Shown: positions 25,898 to 36,411, numbered from the stretch's first letter. The stretch is DNA of 64,000 nucleotides from Castellaniella defragrans (GCF_014203015.1 NZ_JACHIB010000001.1:1-64000), one strand, 5' to 3'. Numbers and translations are program-made. Notes: generated by a model from the sequence alone, not told the origin.

Positions 25898-26850
25898 GAT
25901 GTCGATGCTTCCGTGATGTCCGTGTCCGTGGTGTTCGGGGTGTCCGGGGTGTTCGGGGTGTCCGTGGAGCGCGGGGGATCCAGGGGGTCCGTGATGGCCC
26001 TGGCGGCCGTGGTGTCCGCGGTAGCCGTGGTGTCCGCGGTAGCCGTGGGGCCCGCGGCGTCCGCCGGGAGGGGGTCGCGCGGGCGCACCCCCGGCCGTCC
26101 GGCCGCGCGCAGGTTGCCGGCGTGCAGGCCGCATTCGCGGCTGTCGCGCTGCTCCCACCACCAGCGGCCGGCGCGCGGGTCCTCGCCGGGGCGCACGGCG
26201 CGCGTACAGGGCTCGCAGCCGATCGAGGGATAGCCGCGGTCGTGCAGCGGGTTGTAGGGCACGTCCAGCGCGCGCACCACGCCCCAGACCTCGTCGGCCG
26301 TCCAGGAGGCCAGGGGATTGAATTTGCGCAGGCCGAAGGTGTCGTCCCATTCGGTCTCGGACAGTTCGGCGCGCGTCAGGGACTGCTCGCGCCGCTGGCC
26401 GGTGATCCAGGCCGCATGGCCCGCCAGCGCGCGGCGCAGCGGCTCGACCTTGCGGATGCCGCAGCAGGCCTTGCGCAATTCCACGCTTTCGTAGAAGGCG
26501 AACTCGCCGTGCGCGGCCACGTGGGCCCGCACGGCCTCGGGATCGGGATGCATCACGCGCACCTCGATGCCGTAGCGCGCGCGCACGACGTCCACCATGG
26601 CCAGGGTCTCGGCGTGCAGGCGGCCGGTGTCGAGCATGAAGACTTCCAGCGGCCGGGGCAGCTGCGCCACGGCGTGGATCAGCAGGGTATCCTCGACCCC
26701 CATGGACGAGGCCAGCAGCGCATCCGGATGCGCGTCCGCGATGCGCGCCAGGTCGGCCAGCAGGGCCTGCCAGCGCGCCGCCAGCGGCGCAGGCAACGAC
26801 GGAGACAACGGCGCGAGCGGCGTCGGCGGGAGCGGCGGTGTCGGCGGCAC
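25894..26850 (-). CDS. cysH: assimilatory adenylyl-sulfate reductase (CysH, Fe-S type)
   Basis: 318-residue reductase converting APS (or PAPS) to sulfite. SSMGVEDTLLIHAVAQ near residue 36, TGQRREQS, the cysteine pair in ACCGIRK and the second pair in CEPC bind the [4Fe-4S] cluster typical of APS-using enzymes. The catalytic cysteine is in ECGLH. No ATG fits; a GTG at 26850 has GGAGAAG 6-8 bases upstream and is the preferred start. The last 60 residues, after the normal end of the family, are a low-complexity Thr/Asp/Pro/Ala tail from tandem DNA repeats. First gene of the cysHDN operon, divergent from gdhA. Confidence 0.9.
   Translation of the reverse strand: MPPTPPLPPTPLAPLSPSLPAPLAARWQALLADLARIADAHPDALLASSMGVEDTLLIHAVAQLPRPLEVFMLDTGRLHAETLAMVDVVRARYGIEVRVMHPDPEAVRAHVAAHGEFAFYESVELRKACCGIRKVEPLRRALAGHAAWITGQRREQSLTRAELSETEWDDTFGLRKFNPLASWTADEVWGVVRALDVPYNPLHDRGYPSIGCEPCTRAVRPGEDPRAGRWWWEQRDSRECGLHAGNLRAAGRPGVRPRDPLPADAAGPTATADTTATADTTAARAITDPLDPPRSTDTPNTPDTPNTTDTDITEASTS
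25929..26046. repeat. short tandem repeats inside the 3' end of cysH
   Basis: Two exact 18-bp units at 26011-26028 and 26029-26046 (beginning GGTGTCCGCGG). A 9-bp-period series of GGTGTTCGG/GGTGTCCGG at about 25929-25967 encodes Pro-Asn-Thr/Pro-Asp-Thr. Both lie beyond the conserved part of the reductase. Confidence 0.8.
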
Positions 26851-27072
26851 GGTTCTTCTCCAATGGACGAAGCCGGCTTCCCGCCGGCGGAAGCATCCAG
26901 TGTGCTCCGCGGCCGCGGCCGGCGGAACGAAAAAAACGTTGATTCGATATAACCGGTCGGCGCGGCGGCGCCCGGCTCCGGACACAGAACGCCGCGGCGG
27001 CACTAAAATGGGGCCGGTAGTATGTCCCTGTCCGTTCTGCACTCATACCTCATACCAAAAAGGTCGCATACC

Positions 27073-28362
27073 ATGCCCGAACCTATTTCCCAAGTCCTGC
27101 CTTCCTACCTGGATCCGGCCCACCCCGGCCCCTGGGGCATCTATCTGGAACAGGTCGATCGCGTCACGCCCTACCTGGGCTCCCTGGCGCGCTGGGTCGA
27201 AACCCTGAAGCGTCCCAAGCGCATCCTGATCGTGGACGTGCCGGTCGAACTGGACGACGGCTCGGTCGCCCACTTCGAGGGCTACCGGGTGCAGCACAAC
27301 ACCTCGCGCGGTCCCGGCAAGGGCGGCGTGCGCTATCACCAGGACGTGACCCTGTCCGAAGTCATGGCCCTGTCGGCCTGGATGTCGGTCAAGTCCGCCG
27401 CCGTCAACCTGCCCTTCGGCGGCGCCAAGGGCGGCATCCGCATCGACCCGCGCAAGCACTCGCAGGGCGAACTCGAACGCATCACGCGCCGCTACACCAG
27501 CGAGATCCACGACATCATCGGCCCCAACAAGGACATCCCCGCGCCGGACGTCAACACCAACGGCCAGATCATGGCCTGGATGATGGACACCTACTCCATG
27601 AACGAAGGCGCCACCACCACCGGCGTGGTGACGGGCAAGCCGATCTCGCTGGGCGGCAGCCTGGGCCGCGTCGAGGCCACGGGCCGCGGCGTGTACGTGA
27701 CGGCCTGCGAGGCCGCGCGCGAATCGGGCATCGACATCAAGGGCGCGCGCATCGCCATCCAGGGCTTCGGCAACGTGGGCGGCACCGCCGCGCGCCTGTT
27801 CCAGGAAGCCGGCGCCAAGGTCGTCGCGGTCTACGACCACACCGGCATCGTCCACAACGCCAACGGCCTGAACGTCCTGGCCCTGTTCGACTACGTGCGC
27901 GAACACGGCGGCGTGGCGGGCGCGCCCGACACCCAGACGCTCAGCCCCAAGGAATTCTGGTCGCTGGAGACCGAGATCCTGATCCCGGCCGCCCTGGAAG
28001 GCCAGATCACCCGCGACAACGCCGACCTGATCCACACCCGCATCCTGGTCGAAGGCGCCAACGGCCCGACCACCCCCGAGGCCGACGACATCATTTCCTC
28101 CAAGGGCACGGTCATCGTCCCGGACGTGGTCGCCAACGCGGGCGGCGTCACGGTCAGCTACTTTGAATGGGTGCAGGACTTCTCCAGCTTCTTCTGGACG
28201 GAGCAGGAAATCAACCACCGCCTGGAAGCCATGATGCGCGCCGCCTACGCCGCCATGTCCGGCGTCGCGCGCCAGCACGGGGTGTCGCTGCGCACGGCGG
28301 CCTTCATCGTGGCCTGCACCCGCATCCTCGAAGCCCGCCAGGTGCGCGGCCTGTATCCCTGA
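27073..28362 (+). CDS. gdhA: glutamate dehydrogenase (NAD(P)-dependent)
   Basis: 429-residue Glu/Leu/Phe/Val dehydrogenase-family enzyme interconverting glutamate and 2-oxoglutarate plus ammonia. Substrate pocket and catalytic lysine in GGVRYHQDV and [13 protein letters not shown] (catalytic Lys in the latter); [13 protein letters not shown]; Rossmann motif [14 protein letters not shown] near residue 235. The length of about 430 is that of the catabolic hexameric NAD-type enzymes. Start at 27073 (M-P-E-P) preferred over 27022 because the family begins there and AAAAAGG precedes it. The next gene, an asparaginase, starts on the stop codon (TGATG), so both are co-expressed. Confidence 0.92.
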   Translation: MPEPISQVLPSYLDPAHPGPWGIYLEQVDRVTPYLGSLARWVETLKRPKRILIVDVPVELDDGSVAHFEGYRVQHNTSRGPGKGGVRYHQDVTLSEVMALSAWMSVKSAAVNLPFGGAKGGIRIDPRKHSQGELERITRRYTSEIHDIIGPNKDIPAPDVNTNGQIMAWMMDTYSMNEGATTTGVVTGKPISLGGSLGRVEATGRGVYVTACEAARESGIDIKGARIAIQGFGNVGGTAARLFQEAGAKVVAVYDHTGIVHNANGLNVLALFDYVREHGGVAGAPDTQTLSPKEFWSLETEILIPAALEGQITRDNADLIHTRILVEGANGPTTPEADDIISSKGTVIVPDVVANAGGVTVSYFEWVQDFSSFFWTEQEINHRLEAMMRAAYAAMSGVARQHGVSLRTAAFIVACTRILEARQVRGLYP

Positions 28363-29363
28363 TGCAGCCACGCGCCCCGATGCGGCCGCGTCCGGCGCGG
28401 CCGCGCCTGGTCCTGATCGGCACGGGCGGCACCATCGCCGCCACGGCCGGCGACGCCCGCACGCTGACCGGCTACCGGGTCACCCAGGGGATCGAGGCCA
28501 TGCTGGCGGCGATCCCCGGCGCGGCCGAGGTGGCCGACATCCGCTGCGAGCAGCCGTTCAACGTGGACAGCCGGGAACTGACCACCGCCCGGGTCCTGCG
28601 CCTGGCGCGCGCCGTGGAACGCCACGCGCGCGCCGCGGACGTGGACGGCGTGGTCGTCACCCACGGGACCGACAGCCTGGAGGAAACCGCCTTCTTCCTG
28701 CACCTGACGGTGCGCAGCCCCAAGCCCGTGGTGCTGGTCGGCGCCATGCGCCCGGCCTCGGCCCTGAGCGCCGACGGGCCGCTGAACCTGGTCAACGCCC
28801 TGCTGGCGGCGGCCGATCCGGCCAGCCGCGGCCGGGGCGTGCTGGTGGCCATGAACGACCGCATCGTCGCCGCGCGGCATGCGGCCAAGCGCCACACCAC
28901 CCGGGTGGATGCCTTCGGCGCGGACGGCGCGGGCGTCCTGGGCGCGGTCACCGACGGCCAGGTGCGCTACGTCCTGCGCCCCGACCTGCCCGATACGGCG
29001 GAATTTTCCCTGGCCGGCCTGCGTGCCCTGCCGCCGGTGGACATCGTCCTGGACTACCAGGACGCGCCCGCCCATCCCTACGCCGCCGCGATCCGGGCCG
29101 GCTCGCGCGGCATCGTGGTGGCGGCCATGGGCAACGGCAGCCTGAGCCCGGCCGCCGCGCAGGGCTGCGCCCTGGCGGCCCGCCGCGGGCTGGTCTGCGT
29201 GCGCGCCAGCCGGGTGCCGGACGGCCTGGTCACGGATTCCGGCGCCAGCGGCCCGCTGGCGGCCCATGCGCTCAATCCCCTGCAGGCGCGCATCGCGCTG
29301 CGCCTGGCGCTGGCGCGCGGGATGGACCGCGCCGGGATCGGCGACCTGCTGCGGCGGTTGTAA
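28362..29363 (+). CDS. L-asparaginase family protein
   Basis: 333-residue asparaginase. First threonine motif LIGTGGTIAATAG near residue 18 and second motif VVTHGTDSLEETAFF near 100, with the Thr-Lys pair region (VLVGAMRPASALSADGPLNL in parts: GAMRPASAL, SADGPLNL). It hydrolyses asparagine to aspartate and ammonia. There is no signal peptide: residues 1-14 are arginine/proline-rich, so it is likely cytoplasmic. Its ATG overlaps the gdhA stop (TGATG), linking amide hydrolysis to glutamate/ammonia turnover. Convergent with tdh: the two stops are adjacent (29361-29363 and 29364-29366) with no terminator space. Confidence 0.88.
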   Translation: MQPRAPMRPRPARPRLVLIGTGGTIAATAGDARTLTGYRVTQGIEAMLAAIPGAAEVADIRCEQPFNVDSRELTTARVLRLARAVERHARAADVDGVVVTHGTDSLEETAFFLHLTVRSPKPVVLVGAMRPASALSADGPLNLVNALLAAADPASRGRGVLVAMNDRIVAARHAAKRHTTRVDAFGADGAGVLGAVTDGQVRYVLRPDLPDTAEFSLAGLRALPPVDIVLDYQDAPAHPYAAAIRAGSRGIVVAAMGNGSLSPAAAQGCALAARRGLVCVRASRVPDGLVTDSGASGPLAAHALNPLQARIALRLALARGMDRAGIGDLLRRL

Positions 29364-30389
<1,026 letters not shown>

Positions 30390-30404
30390 GGAGACTCCAT
30401 AAAA

Positions 30405-30481
30405 TACGCCGCGCCGCGCCTTCGGCTTGCTGCCCCCCGAGGGGGGCGCTTGCGCCTTGGGGCGGCCCGGCGGCAAAAAAC
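30405..30481. repeat. dispersed GC-rich intergenic repeat, copy B
   Basis: Begins GCCGCGCCGCGCCTTCGGCT, contains the self-complementary GCCCCCCGAGGGGGGC and the core GCCTTGGGGCGGCCCGGCGGC, and ends in AAAAAA. It fills nearly all the space between kbl and tdh and ends seven bases from the kbl stop. Same family as 8141-8201 and 43180-43355. Confidence 0.8.
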
Positions 30482-30487
30482 GTTCGA

Positions 30488-31690
30488 TCAGCCGATGACG
30501 CCCAGGTCGCGCCCGACGCGGGCGAAGGCCTGGACGGCCCGGTCGATGTCCTCGGGCGCGTGGGCCGCGCTCATCTGGGTGCGGATGCGGGCGCGGCCCT
30601 TGGGCACCACCGGATAGGAAAAGCCGATCACGTAGATGCCCTGCTCCAGCAGGGCGTCGGCCATGCGGCCGGCCAGGGCGGCGTCGCCCAGCATCACCGG
30701 GATGATGGGGTGCTCGCCGGGCACCAGGTCGAAGCCCAGCGCCTGCATCTCGCGGCGGAAGTGCGCGCCGTTGCGGTGCACGCGGGCGCGCAGTTCCGCG
30801 CCTTCGTCGTCCTGGAGCAGCTCGACCACCCGCCGGGACGCCGCCACGATGGCCGGTGCGAGCGTGTTGGAAAACAGGTAGGGGCGCGAACGCTGGCGCA
30901 GCAGCTCGACGACCACGGGGTCGGCCGCGACGTAGCCGCCCGAGGCCCCGCCCAGCGCCTTGCCCAGCGTCCCGGTCAGGATGTGGACCCGGCCCGCGAC
31001 GCCGCAATGCTCCGGCGTGCCGCGCCCGCCGGCGCCCATGAAGCCCACGGCGTGGGAATCGTCCACCATCACCAGCGCGTCGAATTCGTCGGCCAGATCG
31101 CAGATCGCCGCCAGGTCGGCGACGATGCCGTCCATGGAGAACACGCCGTCGGTGGCGATCATGACGTGCCGCGCCCCGCCATCGCGCGCCGCCTGCAGCT
31201 GCGCGCGCAGGTCGGCCATGTCGTTGTTGGCGTAGCGGTAGCGGCGCGCCTTGCACAGGCGGATGCCGTCGATGATGCTGGCGTGGTTCAGGGCGTCGCT
31301 GACGATGGCGTCCTGCTCGTCCAGCAGGGCCTCGAACAGGCCGCCATTGGCGTCGAAACAGCTGGAATACAGGATGGCGTCGCCCATCCCCAGCCAGCGG
31401 GCGAGTTCGGCTTCCAGGGCCTTGTGGCCCGTCTGGGTGCCGCAGATGAAGCGCACCGACGCCAGGCCGAAGCCGTCGGCGGCCAGGCCCTCGGCGGCCG
31501 CCCGGATCAGGCGCGGATCGTTGGCCAGGCCCAGGTAGTTGTTGGCGCAGAAGTTCAGCACCTCGGCGCCGCCCGCCAGCCGCACGCGCGCGGACTGCTG
31601 GCTGGCGATGACGCGCTCGGACTTGTAGAAGCCGTCTTCGCGCAGCTGCCCGATCCGGGCGCGCGCATCCGCAAGGAATCGCTGGGACAT
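30488..31690 (-). CDS. kbl: glycine C-acetyltransferase (2-amino-3-ketobutyrate CoA ligase)
   Basis: 400-residue PLP enzyme of the alpha-oxoamine synthase family, cleaving 2-amino-3-oxobutyrate with CoA to glycine and acetyl-CoA. FCANNYLGL near residue 47, [29 protein letters not shown], and the PLP-lysine motif [15 protein letters not shown] near 243. Length 400 is typical. Start at 31690 with AAGGTGG just upstream. First gene of kbl-tdh. A 330-bp region with phased 11-bp repeats lies upstream. Confidence 0.95.
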   Translation of the reverse strand: MSQRFLADARARIGQLREDGFYKSERVIASQQSARVRLAGGAEVLNFCANNYLGLANDPRLIRAAAEGLAADGFGLASVRFICGTQTGHKALEAELARWLGMGDAILYSSCFDANGGLFEALLDEQDAIVSDALNHASIIDGIRLCKARRYRYANNDMADLRAQLQAARDGGARHVMIATDGVFSMDGIVADLAAICDLADEFDALVMVDDSHAVGFMGAGGRGTPEHCGVAGRVHILTGTLGKALGGASGGYVAADPVVVELLRQRSRPYLFSNTLAPAIVAASRRVVELLQDDEGAELRARVHRNGAHFRREMQALGFDLVPGEHPIIPVMLGDAALAGRMADALLEQGIYVIGFSYPVVPKGRARIRTQMSAAHAPEDIDRAVQAFARVGRDLGVIG

Positions 31691-32020
31691 GATCCACCTT
31701 TTGGGGGAATATATCGGAATGGGAAAGCGTGCCGGCATTGTACGCCGCCGGCCGCGCATCGACGCAACCGGCGGCCCCGTACACGCCCCATACACGTCCC
31801 ATACACGTCCCGCACACGACCCGCGCGCGCGGGGCCGCCGGCATTTCGGAATTGTTCACAATCTCGACAACTGATGACAATCCTGCGGGCTGTGCAACAC
31901 TTTGCCCTCGTCCGCGCGGCACTATGATGTCCTCTTTTGGCCTCATGCCGGGGCGCGCCGGATCTCCTCCCGCCATGGGGATGGCCGTGCGCGGCCCATC
32001 CGGACATCGGACCGAATCCT
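31691..32020. other. intergenic region between kbl and the GGDEF/EAL gene
   Basis: 330 bp without a gene, holding both divergent promoters. It contains four 11-bp tandem units (31778-31821), an AT-richer stretch around 31845-31885 (GGAATTGTTCACAATC) that is the likeliest promoter area, and an in-frame but unsupported upstream ATG at 31937 for the GGDEF/EAL gene. No terminator or riboswitch seen. Confidence 0.5.
31778..31821. repeat. four phased 11-bp tandem repeats
   Basis: Units 31778-31788, 31789-31799, 31800-31810 and 31811-31821 follow the pattern C-R-Y-ACACG-N-CC; the middle two are identical (CATACACGTCC). The 11-bp period is about one helical turn, so a protein could bind all units on one DNA face. 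Lies about 90 bp upstream of the kbl start. Confidence 0.75.
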
Positions 32021-34615
32021 ATGGCTTCTCGCGACCGCACGCACCGCGGCATCCTCCTGCCAGCCCTGGCGCTGTGCCTGGGCATGCATGTGCCGGCCGC
32101 GCGCGCCCTGACGCTGGAAGTCGGCATCTACGACCAGAAGCCCGACGTCTACATCGCCCGCGACGGCCGTCCGGCCGGCATCCTGGGCGAGCTGCTGAAC
32201 GAGATCGCCCGCCAGGAAGGCTGGAAGATCCGCACTCAGGCCTGCGCCTGGGAGGAATGCATGCGCCTGCTCGCCGAGGGCAGGATCGACCTGCTGCCCG
32301 ACGTCTACTACACCCTGGAACGCGCCGAGACCTTCGGCCTGCATCACGTTCCCGCGCTGCACAGCTGGTCCCAGGTCTACGCGCGGCCGGGCCAAGCCCT
32401 GCGCTCGATCCAGGACCTGGGAGGCCGGTCGATCGCGGTCCTGGCCGGCTCGACGCAGCAGGACTACCTGAAGACGACCTTCTCGGGCCTGGACATCGAC
32501 GCCCGCGCCGACGCCGTCCAGAACCTGGAGTCCGGCTTCCAGCGGGTGCAGTCCGGCCTGAGCGACGCCGTGGCGGCCGACTTCTACATCGGCGGGATGC
32601 TGGCGCACACCTACCAGCTCGTCGCCACCCCCATCGTCTTCCAGCCCACCCAGGCCTACTACGCCATGCCGAAGGGCCGGCACCCCGAGGTCCTGGCGGC
32701 CATCGACCGCCATCTCAGCGCCTGGCAGGCCGACCCCGAATCGTTCTACTACCGCACCCTGGACGGCTGGCGCCTGCCGCAGTCCCTGTCCCTGCTGGGC
32801 CGCCACGGCGTCTGGATCATCGCCGGCCTGAGCGCGCTGCTGGCGCTGACCCTGGCCATCACGCTGCTGCTGCGCATCCAGATGAGCCGCCAGCGGCAGC
32901 GCCTGCGGCGCACCGAACGCCGCCTGGACGCGATCCTGGACGCCATCGACGCCTCGGTCAGCATCAAGGACCTGGACTTCCGCTACACCTTCGCCAACCG
33001 CAAGCACGAGGAATTCCTCGGCGTGGCCGAGGGCAGGCTGATCGGCCTGCGCGACGACGACACTCTGAAGGACGCCGATTCCCTGGCCAGCATCCACCGC
33101 AACGACCAGGCCGTGGTGGACACCCGGGAACGCAGCGTGAGCCAGATGACCATCCGGCCGCCGCACGGCGAGCCCCGCACCTTCCTGGCGATCAAGGCGC
33201 CCATGCGCGGCCCGGACGGCGCGCTGGAAGCCATCTGCACGGTCTCCACCGACATCACCGAACGCCTGCGCGCCGAGGAGACCGCCCACCACCTGGCCGT
33301 CTACGACACGCTGACCGGCCTGCCCAACCGGCGCACGGCGCTGGCGCACCTGGCGCAGATGATCGAGTCCGCCCGGCAGGGCCGCTCCATCGGCGCCCTG
33401 CTGCTGATCGACCTGGACGGCTTCAAGCGGATCAACGACATGCAAGGGCACGCCACCGGCGACGAGGTGCTGTGCGGCATCGCCGACCGCCTGCGCACCA
33501 GCGTGCGCGACCGCGACCTGGTGTCGCGCGTCAGCGCCGACGAATTCGTCGTGCTGCTCGACGGCCTGGGCGGCAACGTCAACGACGCGGCGCGCAACGC
33601 CATGCACGTGGGCGAGAAGGTGCGGCTCGCCATCTGCAACAGCGCGTTCTCCATCCAGAGCAGGCCCGCCTACGTCACTGCCAGCATCGGCCTGACCCTG
33701 ATCCAGGCCGACAGCCAGACCACCGACACCGTGATGCGCGAGGCCGACATGGCCACCCACCGCGCCAAGCAGCACGGCGGCAACCAGGTCACGTTCTACG
33801 AGGAAGGCCTGCAATCCGAGGTCGAGCAGCGGCTCTGGCTGGAGCAGGACCTGCTGCAGGCCATCGGCACGCCCGTCCTCACCCTGCACGTGCAGCCGCA
33901 GTTCGGCCACGACGGGCGCGTCACCGGCGGCGAACTGCTGGCCCGCTGGACCCACCCGACCCGCGGACCGGTCTCGCCCGCCCTGTTCATCCCCATCGCC
34001 GAGGAAACCGGCCTCATCAGCCTGCTGGGCGCCTGGTCCCTGCAGTTCGCCTGCGACGCCCTGCTCGCCTTGCGGGAACTGGGCGAAACCTACCCGCTGT
34101 CGCTGAACGTCAGCCCGCGGCAGCTGATGGAGGCGCAGTTCACCGAATACGTCCGCGACACCCTGGAAAGCAAGGGCGTGCCCGGCAACCGGCTGATCTT
34201 CGAGATCACCGAGGGCGTGCTGATCCAGGACATGCAGGCCGTCGCCCGGCGCATGCAGGCGCTGTCCCTGCTGGGCATCCGCTTTTCCATCGACGACTTC
34301 GGCACCGGCTATTCCAACCTGGCCTACCTGAAGCGCCTGCCGCTGTACGAACTGAAGATCGACAAGAGCCTCGTCCAGGACATCCCGAACGACAGCGACA
34401 GCATCGCCATCGTCCAGCTGATCCTGGCCATGGCCGACCAGCTCAATCTGCGCGTGGTCGCCGAGGGCGTGGAAACCGAGGCGCAGTCCCGCTTCCTGTT
34501 CGAGCACGACTGCCACGCCCTGCAGGGCTACCTGCTGGCCCGCCCCATGCCGCTGGAAGCCTGGCTGGACGTGGTGCGCACGCGGCGCCGGCACGAGGCC
34601 GGCGGCCCGGCCTGA
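32021..34615 (+). CDS. membrane sensor with periplasmic binding domain, PAS, degenerate GGDEF and EAL
   Basis: 864-residue cyclic-di-GMP-related sensor. Signal/anchor at about 1-29 (ending VPAARA), a family-3 solute-binding domain in the periplasm (about 30-260), one membrane helix (about 264-290), a PAS-like domain (about 305-425), then GGDEF (430-590) and EAL (605-850). The GGDEF motif reads S-A-D-E-F near 505, so cyclase activity is doubtful. EAL residues look intact: E-L-L-A-R (ExLxR form) near 638, LNVSPRQL, FEITEGVL, DDFGTGYSNL, KIDKSLV, VAEGVETEAQ. Expected to degrade c-di-GMP in response to a small periplasmic ligand. Start at 32021 gives a proper signal sequence. Confidence 0.88.
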   Translation: MASRDRTHRGILLPALALCLGMHVPAARALTLEVGIYDQKPDVYIARDGRPAGILGELLNEIARQEGWKIRTQACAWEECMRLLAEGRIDLLPDVYYTLERAETFGLHHVPALHSWSQVYARPGQALRSIQDLGGRSIAVLAGSTQQDYLKTTFSGLDIDARADAVQNLESGFQRVQSGLSDAVAADFYIGGMLAHTYQLVATPIVFQPTQAYYAMPKGRHPEVLAAIDRHLSAWQADPESFYYRTLDGWRLPQSLSLLGRHGVWIIAGLSALLALTLAITLLLRIQMSRQRQRLRRTERRLDAILDAIDASVSIKDLDFRYTFANRKHEEFLGVAEGRLIGLRDDDTLKDADSLASIHRNDQAVVDTRERSVSQMTIRPPHGEPRTFLAIKAPMRGPDGALEAICTVSTDITERLRAEETAHHLAVYDTLTGLPNRRTALAHLAQMIESARQGRSIGALLLIDLDGFKRINDMQGHATGDEVLCGIADRLRTSVRDRDLVSRVSADEFVVLLDGLGGNVNDAARNAMHVGEKVRLAICNSAFSIQSRPAYVTASIGLTLIQADSQTTDTVMREADMATHRAKQHGGNQVTFYEEGLQSEVEQRLWLEQDLLQAIGTPVLTLHVQPQFGHDGRVTGGELLARWTHPTRGPVSPALFIPIAEETGLISLLGAWSLQFACDALLALRELGETYPLSLNVSPRQLMEAQFTEYVRDTLESKGVPGNRLIFEITEGVLIQDMQAVARRMQALSLLGIRFSIDDFGTGYSNLAYLKRLPLYELKIDKSLVQDIPNDSDSIAIVQLILAMADQLNLRVVAEGVETEAQSRFLFEHDCHALQGYLLARPMPLEAWLDVVRTRRRHEAGGPA

Positions 34616-34641
34616 GGGCCTCGGGGAACGGGCAAAACAAA

Positions 34642-34668
34642 AGGCCCGGCGGTTCGATTGCCGGGCCT
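34642..34668 (-). terminator. terminator of the TRAP transporter operon
   Basis: AGGCCCGGC (34642-34650) pairs with GCCGGGCCT (34660-34668). On the reverse strand the stem is followed by TTTGTTTTG, a Rho-independent form for the TRAP large permease gene ending at 34721; it also lies 26 bp past the forward sensor gene and may serve both. Confidence 0.8.
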
Positions 34669-34720
34669 GAGGAACGGGCGCCCGCCCCGCCGCAGCGGGG
34701 CCGGACGGGCGCGAAGCGCC

Positions 34721-36409
34721 CTACTTGAACATGTTGTTGTAGTCCTGGTCCGAGGTCGCCGGCGTCTCGCCCTCGGCCCCGGCGCCATAGCCGCCGAAGT
34801 TGCCCATGTCGAGCTTGACGTCCTCGATGTTGACCTGGGGCCGGTCGGCCTTGTAGTGGGTGACCATGCCCGGGTACAGCAGCACCAGGACGACCATGGC
34901 GATCTGGATCACGATGAAGGGAATCGAGCCCCAGTAGATCTGGCCGGTGGTGACCTTGGCGATGGTCTTGCCGGTGACCCGGTCCTGGTAGTCTTCCTTG
35001 GGCGCCACCGACCGCAGGTAGAACAGCGCGAAGCCGAACGGCGGGTGCATGAAGGACGTCTGCATGTTCACCGCCAGCAGGATGCCCAGCCAGATCAGGT
35101 CGATGCCCATCTTGTCCGCCACCGGCCCGATCAGCGGCACGATGATGAAGGCCAGCTCGAAGAAGTCGAGGAAGAAGGCCAGGCAGAAGGTCAGGATGCT
35201 GACCACGATCAGGAAGCCCATCTCGCCGCCCGGCAGGCCGGTGAGCAGGTGCTCGACCCACAGGTCGCCGTTGACCCCGCGGAAGGTCAGGCTGAACACC
35301 GAGGAGCCGATCAGGATGAACACCACGAAGCAGGTCAGCGTGGTGGTGGTGTCCATGGCCTGGCGCAGCAGCTTGAAGTTCAGCCGCCGCTTGATCATGG
35401 CCATCACCAGCGCGCCGACCGCGCCCATGGCACCGCCTTCGGTCGGCGTGGCCACGCCGATGAAGATCGTGCCCAGCACCAGGAAGATCAGCGCCAGCGG
35501 CGGGATCATGACGAAGGTCACGCGCTCGGCGATCTGCGACAGCAGGCCCAGGCGCAGGATCTTGTTGAGCCCGGCCATGACGAAGGCCGCCACGCCCCAG
35601 ATCAGGATGCTGGTGACGATCAGCTCGTCCACGTGCGCGCCGTCGTCCAGCAGGAGCTCCACGCCGCCGACGGAAATCGCCACGGCCAGCGCCATCAGCA
35701 CCAGCAGCGAGGGAATGCCGTGGCCGCCGTTGGGCTCGACGAAGGTGCGCGCCTCGGGCGGAATGGCCGGCGCCAGCTTGGGCCGGAACAGCGCCATCAG
35801 GACGACGTACAGGATGTACAGCCCCGTCAGGGCGAAGCCCGGCAGGAACGCGCCCTTGTACATGTCGCCGATGGAGCGGCCCAGCTGGTCGGCCAGCACG
35901 ATCAGCACCAGCGACGGCGGGATGATCTGCGACAAGGTGCCGGAGGCCGCGATCACCCCCGTGGCCAGGCGGCGGTCATAGCCATAGCGCAGCATGATGG
36001 GCAGCGAGATCAGGCCCATCGAGATCACCGAGGCGGACACTACGCCGGTGGTCGCCGCCAGCATCGCGCCCACCAGGATGACCGCGATCGCCAGGCCGCC
36101 GCGCAGCGGGCCGAACAGCTGGCCGACGGTCTCCAGCAGATCCTCGGCCATGCCGGAGCGCTCCAGGATCAGCCCCATGAAGGTGAAGAACGGCACCGCC
36201 AGCAGGGACTCGTTGCCCATCACGCCGAACACGCGCTGCGGCAGGGCCTGGAACAGGGCCGGGGACAGCAGGCCCAGGTCGATCCCGATCAGGCCGAACA
36301 GGATGCCGTTGGCCGCCAGCGAGAAGGCCACCGGGAAACCCAGCAGCAGCAGGATCACCAGCATGCCGAACATGATCGGCGCCATATAAGCCAGAAACAA
36401 TGCTTCCAT
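34721..36409 (-). CDS. TRAP transporter large permease (DctM type)
   Basis: 562-residue inner-membrane protein with about 12-14 hydrophobic segments, the DctM subunit that carries solute with sodium symport. Recognisable: LLLLGFPVAFSLAANG at the N-terminus, PFFTFMGLILERSGMAEDLL, GAMLAATTGVVSASV, the IPPSLVLIVLADQ loop and IFIGVATPTEGGAMGA. It is longer than standard DctM (about 430): a large extra loop/segment in the middle and a 45-residue soluble tail (HYKADRPQVNIEDVKLD, shown in part) are typical of TakM-like forms. 2-bp gap from the DctQ gene. Confidence 0.9.
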   Translation of the reverse strand: MEALFLAYMAPIMFGMLVILLLLGFPVAFSLAANGILFGLIGIDLGLLSPALFQALPQRVFGVMGNESLLAVPFFTFMGLILERSGMAEDLLETVGQLFGPLRGGLAIAVILVGAMLAATTGVVSASVISMGLISLPIMLRYGYDRRLATGVIAASGTLSQIIPPSLVLIVLADQLGRSIGDMYKGAFLPGFALTGLYILYVVLMALFRPKLAPAIPPEARTFVEPNGGHGIPSLLVLMALAVAISVGGVELLLDDGAHVDELIVTSILIWGVAAFVMAGLNKILRLGLLSQIAERVTFVMIPPLALIFLVLGTIFIGVATPTEGGAMGAVGALVMAMIKRRLNFKLLRQAMDTTTTLTCFVVFILIGSSVFSLTFRGVNGDLWVEHLLTGLPGGEMGFLIVVSILTFCLAFFLDFFELAFIIVPLIGPVADKMGIDLIWLGILLAVNMQTSFMHPPFGFALFYLRSVAPKEDYQDRVTGKTIAKVTTGQIYWGSIPFIVIQIAMVVLVLLYPGMVTHYKADRPQVNIEDVKLDMGNFGGYGAGAEGETPATSDQDYNNMFK

Positions 36410-36411
36410 GG

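Noticed and set aside
26851-27072. Riboswitch or attenuator before gdhA or cysH
   Set aside because: I saw no conserved riboswitch core, leader peptide or terminator/antiterminator pair in this 222-bp divergent region.
31778-31821. CRISPR-like array
   Set aside because: Units are 11 bp and contiguous, without spacers; no cas genes in the window.
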